Below, one piece after another: positions 6,896 to 10,538 of a stretch of 10,538 bases of DNA. Below the pieces are notes generated by a model. That model saw only the letters and a program-made list of their open reading frames with translations. It was not told the DNA's origin and made no database searches. Made by a program: the position numbers and the translations under genes. Position 1 is the first letter of the stretch. Each line of letters begins with the position of its first letter. The DNA is from JBLIAZ01 sp047632015 (GTDB taxonomy: Bacteria; Bacteroidota; Bacteroidia; Flavobacteriales_C; GCA-002722245): positions 1 to 10,538 of the forward strand of contig JBLIBC010000077.1 of NCBI GenBank assembly GCA_047632015.1, in the 5' to 3' direction.

Positions 6896-8767
6896 TCACT
6901 CTTTCCTGCGTTTAAATTCATCAAGCCCTTTTTGAAGGAACGCTTTATATTTATTTGCATCAGTCGTATAACTTTGTTTACCGGTTAGCAGTTTTTCATC
7001 ATGATCAAGTAACACATATAAAGGCTGGGTAATTTCGCCATATTGTGATATTTCCAATTCCGACCATTTATCGCCGTAAGTAAGCATTTCCTTTCCGTTT
7101 CTTTCCGAAATAAACTTTTCAGATTCCGGTAATTTCTCGCGTGAATCTACATACAAACTCACCAAAACAAACTCTTCTCTAATTAAGCTATCTATTCCAG
7201 GTTCTGACCATATGTTTTGTTCCATGTACCTGCAATTAACACAAGTCCAACCAGTAAAATCAATAAACAAAGGCTTATTTGTTGATTTTGCTATTTTTAG
7301 AGCCTCATCGTAATCGTGGTAGCATTCAAGTCCGTTGGGACAAGAATCTTCATGCCCACCACCTTGATCTTCACCCTCTACAAGGGTCTTAATCCATTCT
7401 GTTCTATAAAAAGTGGGAGGCAAAACACCACTTAACATTTTTAAAGGCGCTCCCCACATACCAGGCAACATGTATATCGTCATCGCAATAAAAAACACTC
7501 CAAACAACCCTCTTGGCACAGATAATTTTTTCAGTTTACTATCGTGAGGAAATCTGATTATACCAAAAAGATACAGTGCGAGAACCACAGCAATGACTAT
7601 CCATAGTGCAATAAACAGTTCTCTAGTAATAAAATGTGCTTGATAAACTAAATCCGCATTGGATAGAAACTTTATTGCCAAAGCCAACTCTAAAAGACCT
7701 AAAACCACCTTGACTGAATTTAACCAACCACCCGATTTAGGTAATTTGTTCAACCAATTTGGAAACACTGCAAACAAGGTAAAAGGAAACGCTAAACCTA
7801 GTCCAAAACCCAACATTCCAAGAAAAGGACCTAAGCCACCCCCACTTACTGCGGCCTGTACAAGTAAAGTTCCTATAAGTGGACCAGTACATGAGAATGA
7901 GATTAATGCAAGAGCGAACGCCATAAAAAAGATTCCAATCCACCCTCCTTTATCGGCTTTACTGTCAATTTTATTTACAAATGCACTTGGTATAGTTATT
8001 TCAAAAAAGCCTAAAAAACTAATTGCAAAAACTACCAGTAACACAAAGAAAGCTATATTAAAAACGGGGCTACTTGCCATTTTATTGAGCGCTTCTTCCC
8101 CAAATATCAACGTTATACCCAAGCCAAGACTCACATAAATAACCACAATTGAAATTCCATAAACAAAAGCCTTCACAACTCCACTACTTTTCTTTTCAGC
8201 TTGTTTTGTAAAGAATGTTACAGTCATAGGAATCATTGGAAACACGCAAGGAGTAAGCAGCGCCAACAGGCCAGCACCAAGACCAGCTATAAATATCCAA
8301 ACAGCACTACCTGACTCAGGTCTGCCTGCAGGAATTGATATTTCAAAAGTTTGAGTTTCCGGACGAATACAACTCCCATCCTTACAAGCTTGGGTTTCAA
8401 CATTAACAACAACTACTAATTCCTTATTTTGTTGATTTAAAACTGATTGCTCAAAAGTAACTTTACCTTCATGGTAATTAATGTTAACTTCAAAAAGCGA
8501 ATCATATTCTGTGTGTGGCTCAGGCTCTATTAGCTCCTTGTTTAACTCTAGCCCAAGCTGAGGAACAATTGAAATACTGGTAGGTATACCTATATCTCCA
8601 ATAGTCGCAGTTGAATAAATATGCCAACCACTATCGATATCACAAGTGAATTCTAAATTTATAGCTTCGCTTTCTTGCGAAACTTCGTATGACCAATTGT
8701 AAGGTAAATCTTGAGCGTTTACAAAGAACGCAAACGTCATTAAAATTGAAAATAATAGTTTTTTCAT
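6896..8767 (-). CDS. dsbD: Thiol:disulfide interchange protein DsbD (protein-disulfide reductase)
   Basis: This inner-membrane protein moves electrons from cytoplasmic thioredoxin to the periplasm, keeping disulfide isomerases and cytochrome c partners reduced. I start it at the ATG at 8765-8767 (623 residues), because this gives a clean signal peptide (MKKLLFSILMTFAFFVNAQ) and a perfect -7 element lies just upstream. An in-frame ATG 33 nt earlier (8798-8800) would put that promoter inside the gene. Domains, numbered from the chosen start: alpha domain about 20-148 with C128/C133 (CKDGSC); a membrane domain of about eight helices, about 155-445, with the conserved cysteines C174 (TPCVFPMIP) and C293 (SFSCTGP); and a C-terminal thioredoxin fold, about 485-623, with C509/C512 in GWTCVNCR and the cis-proline segment TQPLYVLLD. 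All six redox cysteines are present. An extra pair, C476/C482 (CPNGLEC), lies in the linker before the thioredoxin domain. Confidence 0.93.
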   Translation of the reverse strand: MKKLLFSILMTFAFFVNAQDLPYNWSYEVSQESEAINLEFTCDIDSGWHIYSTATIGDIGIPTSISIVPQLGLELNKELIEPEPHTEYDSLFEVNINYHEGKVTFEQSVLNQQNKELVVVVNVETQACKDGSCIRPETQTFEISIPAGRPESGSAVWIFIAGLGAGLLALLTPCVFPMIPMTVTFFTKQAEKKSSGVVKAFVYGISIVVIYVSLGLGITLIFGEEALNKMASSPVFNIAFFVLLVVFAISFLGFFEITIPSAFVNKIDSKADKGGWIGIFFMAFALALISFSCTGPLIGTLLVQAAVSGGGLGPFLGMLGFGLGLAFPFTLFAVFPNWLNKLPKSGGWLNSVKVVLGLLELALAIKFLSNADLVYQAHFITRELFIALWIVIAVVLALYLFGIIRFPHDSKLKKLSVPRGLFGVFFIAMTIYMLPGMWGAPLKMLSGVLPPTFYRTEWIKTLVEGEDQGGGHEDSCPNGLECYHDYDEALKIAKSTNKPLFIDFTGWTCVNCRYMEQNIWSEPGIDSLIREEFVLVSLYVDSREKLPESEKFISERNGKEMLTYGDKWSELEISQYGEITQPLYVLLDHDEKLLTGKQSYTTDANKYKAFLQKGLDEFKRRKE

Positions 8768-8775
8768 ACTAGAGC

Positions 8776-8783
8776 CAAAGGTA
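8776..8783 (-). promoter_or_regulatory. -7 promoter element of dsbD
   Basis: TACCTTTG on the minus strand matches TAnnTTTG at all six fixed positions and ends 8 nt before the ATG at 8767. The leader would be about 5 nt, nearly leaderless. No convincing -33 TTTG is seen 17-23 nt upstream. The placement favours the 8767 start over 8800. Confidence 0.5.
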
Positions 8784-8871
8784 TAAATAACACGTATCAC
8801 TCATTAATAAATTATCTTAAAAATGAGTCGAAGTATATTCAACCTGAATTAAACTGAAATTATTACTTTAT

Positions 8872-8992
8872 GGGAGTTCTAAAAATTAGATTTATTGAGG
8901 CGAATGAGCAAATTAAAAAAAGCAGCATACATCAGTATGCGAGGCTTTTAATTTTAAAGTTCAACGAAAAAAAAGCAATTTTTAGAATTCCC
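8872..8992. repeat. 121-nt imperfect palindrome with 16-nt terminal inverted repeats (MITE-like)
   Basis: The left arm GGGAGTTCTAAAAATT (8872-8887) and the right arm AATTTTTAGAATTCCC (8977-8992) are reverse complements at 15 of 16 positions. The one difference (G8876/T8988) would be a G-U pair in plus-strand RNA. Between the arms lies the terminator hairpin at about 8915-8949, so the whole element can fold on itself. CTTTA occurs on both sides (8866-8870 and 8993-8997), with one extra T on the left, like a 5-bp target duplication. It encodes nothing. It could be a small non-autonomous mobile element, or simply an elaborate terminator. The right CTTTA contains the stop codon of the 102-residue gene. 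It occupies most of the space between that gene and dsbD; the rest (8801-8871) shows nothing I can name. Confidence 0.45.
8915..8949 (-). terminator. Intrinsic terminator, probably bidirectional
   Basis: In the minus-strand transcript a 6-bp stem GCATAC/GTATGC with loop TGAT is extended, after a small internal loop (CTC against T), by a GC/GC pair and A-T pairs, and is followed by seven T (8921-8915). It lies about 50 nt after the stop of the 102-residue gene and before the dsbD promoter, so it should end the tilS-side transcript. The other strand has four T and then AATTTT after the hairpin, so weaker termination that way is possible. Confidence 0.65.
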
Positions 8993-8994
8993 CT

Positions 8995-9303
8995 TTAGAA
9001 AAAACCAATTTTATATATCGCTCTATTAGGGATAAGCACACCACCTTTTAAGGTTACATTTCTTTCAGTAGCTGCCCAAACTGTAGCCTCCACTATGTAT
9101 TTACTTCCACCCGCATCAGCAAAATAAATTTTGATGTTAGACTTGCTTTGCGCCCCTAATGCTTGAGCTCGTTGCAAATCAATTTTTCTTTTACCTAAAT
9201 CGCTTTTCTCACTTAAAACATCGTCATTTGAGAAACTCAAAGTACACACATTTTCTTTTTCAAATTTTACAGCATTCGCTGCTTTAGTTGCGGTATTTGT
9301 CAT
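8995..9303 (-). CDS. Small conserved hypothetical protein (Bacteroidetes family)
   Basis: This 102-residue protein has no signal peptide and no membrane segment, so it is probably cytoplasmic. The first 20 residues or so are polar; the middle (SEKSDLGKRKIDLQRAQALG, 31-50) looks helical and basic. The second half (57-102) is a run of short strands: IKIYFADAGGSKYIVEATV, then WAATERNVTLKGGVLIP and a hydrophobic end. The segment VEATVWAATERNVTLKGGVLIP resembles, from memory, a conserved core seen in short uncharacterised proteins of Flavobacteriia and Cytophagia; an SH3-like or small beta-barrel fold would fit. It follows the PH-like membrane protein gene by 65 nt in the same direction and ends two bases from the palindrome arm. 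Function unknown; that it is a real gene is fairly sure, because its composition is protein-like and it has its own terminator. Confidence 0.75.
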   Translation of the reverse strand: MTNTATKAANAVKFEKENVCTLSFSNDDVLSEKSDLGKRKIDLQRAQALGAQSKSNIKIYFADAGGSKYIVEATVWAATERNVTLKGGVLIPNRAIYKIGFF

Positions 9304-9332
9304 AGTTGATTGTTTTGCTTTTATATAGTCTA

Positions 9333-9350
9333 CGGTGAAAACGGTGAAAA
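9333..9350. repeat. Two tandem copies of a 9-bp repeat upstream of the 102-residue gene
   Basis: CGGTGAAAA occurs twice head to tail (9333-9341 and 9342-9350) and is followed by CG, the start of a third copy. The repeats lie 30-47 nt upstream of the ATG at 9303, where an activator or repressor could bind. No TAnnTTTG element is seen between them and the start. They could also be simple slippage products. Confidence 0.35.
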
Positions 9351-9368
9351 CGTTCTGTTTTTTAACGA

Positions 9369-9869
9369 TTATTTTATTATTAATTTTATTCGTTCGCTTA
9401 ATTCATCAGCCCTCTGGGTACCAATTCTATACTTTAAACCCTCTTTATCAGTAAGTTCCACAGCCCAAGTTCCAGAGGTAAAAAACTTTATTTTCCCTTT
9501 TAAATGTAAGTTGTAAACAGCCCTATTTAGCATGAATTTTGAATATTTCACTTTTTCGCAACTCACAATATTCTTTAAATCTATTTTAACCACTCTAGTT
9601 GTCCAAAAACCACTAAGTAGAATAAAGTCGTCTTTAATTTCTGTTTTGATGTGAAGTACAAAAAACAGCATCAATGAAATCACCAACACAGAAATCCCCA
9701 ATATTAAAAACAACCCGGAACTGTCATCAATAACACTATCGGCATCAATAACATTGCTGGCGTCAGCTAAAAAGTAAGAGGCCAAACAGCCTGCAGCAAT
9801 TATAACCCTTACGATCAAATTAAATTGATTGTAACCTAAATACTGTTTCTCTTCAAATTTCTTTTCCAT
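9369..9869 (-). CDS. Two-helix membrane protein with a PH-like C-terminal domain, unknown function
   Basis: This 166-residue protein has a short charged N-terminus (MEKKFEEKQ), a first transmembrane helix (about 17-36), an acidic loop (DASNVIDADSVIDD, about 36-50), a second helix (about 52-74) and a soluble domain of about 90 residues (75-164). The soluble part alternates short strands and closes with a helix, with GTQRADELSERIKLI as the final segment. This matches the layout of bacterial PH-domain (DUF304/YdbT-like) membrane proteins, where the strand/turn IGTQ followed by a helix is common in Bacteroidetes members. Its ATG is 6 nt after the tilS stop, so the two genes are translated from one message. 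Family assignment is by fold pattern only; no catalytic residues are apparent. Confidence 0.7.
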   Translation of the reverse strand: MEKKFEEKQYLGYNQFNLIVRVIIAAGCLASYFLADASNVIDADSVIDDSSGLFLILGISVLVISLMLFFVLHIKTEIKDDFILLSGFWTTRVVKIDLKNIVSCEKVKYSKFMLNRAVYNLHLKGKIKFFTSGTWAVELTDKEGLKYRIGTQRADELSERIKLIIK

Positions 9870-9875
9870 TACCTG

Positions 9876-10538
9876 TCACACTTTCACTTTAAACTCGATG
9901 ATATCTTTTGTTTTATCGGTCACTTTATAACGGTTATCCAACCTGTTTCCAATAATCCAAATTATGCTTTTTTCGTCACATAACAACCATATTTTTTCCT
10001 TATCTCTTCTAGATATTTTGTTATCAATGAAATAGTCACTTAATTTCTTTTTATTTGACATACCCAGCGGGTAAAAAACATCTCCTTGCTCCCACCTTTT
10101 TACAAACAATTCACCATTAACCTTAGTTTTATCAACCCAAGAAACCAATTTTGATGTTGGTATTTTAGTAGAAAGATCAACGGTTTTTAGTGAATAACTC
10201 AAACTCAAAGGTAGTTTTGAATCATTTAAAAAGTACCTCCTCGAAAACCCCGTTTCGATTTTTTTACTTAAGACCCATTCTCCTCTGTCATACCATAGCT
10301 TATGACCTTTTGAAAGAAGTACAGCGCCTGTATGGTGCGCTTCATTTTTAACAAACAAATCTTTGACATCACTATGTGAAAACCCAATTTCATTCAAATA
10401 ATACGATAAAAAACTTTCCTCACCTTTAGACAGTATGTCACTCACGTAAAAATGAACATCATCTGTGACTTCCCAAACCTTGAACCATTTATCATAACTA
10501 ATTCTCCAAAAGGATTGAACCTTGGAAAGGTGATCAAT
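9876..10538 (-). CDS. tilS: tRNA(Ile)-lysidine synthetase, C-terminal part (5' end beyond the window)
   Basis: TilS uses ATP and lysine to modify C34 of the CAU-anticodon isoleucine tRNA, changing its decoding from AUG to AUA; it is essential in most bacteria. The window holds the last 220 residues. The frame has no stop up to the right edge, so the GTG at 10443-10445 is an internal valine and not the start. The C-terminal substrate-binding domain is clear: KRWEQGDVFYPLGM, then KKLSDYFIDNKISRR, and finally IIWIIGNRLDNRYKV, all hallmarks of the TilS C-terminal region. The part upstream of it, with YYLNEIGFSHSDVKDLF and the SKGHKLWYDRGEWVL strand pair, fits the linker domain. The N-terminal ATP-binding domain with its SGGxDS motif would lie beyond the edge, in keeping with a usual length of 430-450. 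It ends with TGA, 6 nt before the PH-like gene. Confidence 0.9.
   Translation of the reverse strand: MDHLSKVQSFWRISYDKWFKVWEVTDDVHFYVSDILSKGEESFLSYYLNEIGFSHSDVKDLFVKNEAHHTGAVLLSKGHKLWYDRGEWVLSKKIETGFSRRYFLNDSKLPLSLSYSLKTVDLSTKIPTSKLVSWVDKTKVNGELFVKRWEQGDVFYPLGMSNKKKLSDYFIDNKISRRDKEKIWLLCDEKSIIWIIGNRLDNRYKVTDKTKDIIEFKVKV

Noticed and set aside
7659..8138. A 159-codon plus-strand open frame inside dsbD
   Set aside because: It lies antisense to the conserved DsbD membrane domain, and its product is a proline/lysine-rich shadow with no family likeness.
9310..9516. A 68-codon plus-strand open frame overlapping the 3' end of the PH-like gene
   Set aside because: Its product is the antisense of a well-formed gene and of the tandem repeat; nothing supports it as coding.
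10443..10445. GTG as the start of a separate 189-residue gene
   Set aside because: The same frame continues without a stop to the window edge and the product is plainly the C-terminal part of TilS, so this is an internal valine codon.

Overview
The window looks like chromosomal DNA of a Bacteroidota member, probably Flavobacteriia. The DNA is AT-rich. Exported proteins have signal peptides ending in the typical '...AQ'. Two promoters match the Bacteroidetes -7 consensus TAnnTTTG, Shine-Dalgarno sites are weak or absent, and the protein families (TPR/outer-membrane barrel pair, Bacteroidetes-type DsbD, C-terminal TilS domain, small conserved unknowns) fit that phylum. Family and lineage calls come from reading the proteins, not from a search.

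Layout: all genes are on the minus strand except a fragment at the left edge. Reading in the direction of transcription (right to left): (i) the 3' two-thirds or less of tilS (tRNA-Ile lysidine synthetase, cut by the window edge), followed 6 nt later by a two-helix membrane protein with a PH-like domain, then a 102-residue conserved unknown; (ii) an intergenic region of about 0.2 kb holding an intrinsic terminator nested inside a 121-nt imperfect palindrome with 16-nt terminal inverted repeats; (iii) a promoter and a DsbD-type thiol:disulfide interchange protein, followed 30 nt later by a stand-alone copy of the DsbD N-terminal domain; (iv) purC with its own -7 element and a 12-bp perfect palindrome upstream; (v) a two-gene unit encoding a 1111-residue secreted TPR protein and a 567-residue TonB-receptor-like outer-membrane barrel, 11 nt apart; (vi) at the left end, a plus-strand 3' fragment of a C-terminally membrane-anchored protein whose stop lies one base from the barrel gene's stop.

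How they work together: the DsbD pair would carry reducing power from the cytoplasm to envelope proteins, and the TPR/barrel pair would act in the outer membrane and periplasm. purC (purine synthesis) and tilS (tRNA modification) are housekeeping genes. I see no CRISPR array, phage, toxin-antitoxin, transposase or defence genes, and no tRNA or rRNA. The least explained items are the MITE-like palindrome at 8872-8992, the TPR/barrel pair of unknown function, and the duplicated DsbD N-terminal domain with altered cysteine spacing.
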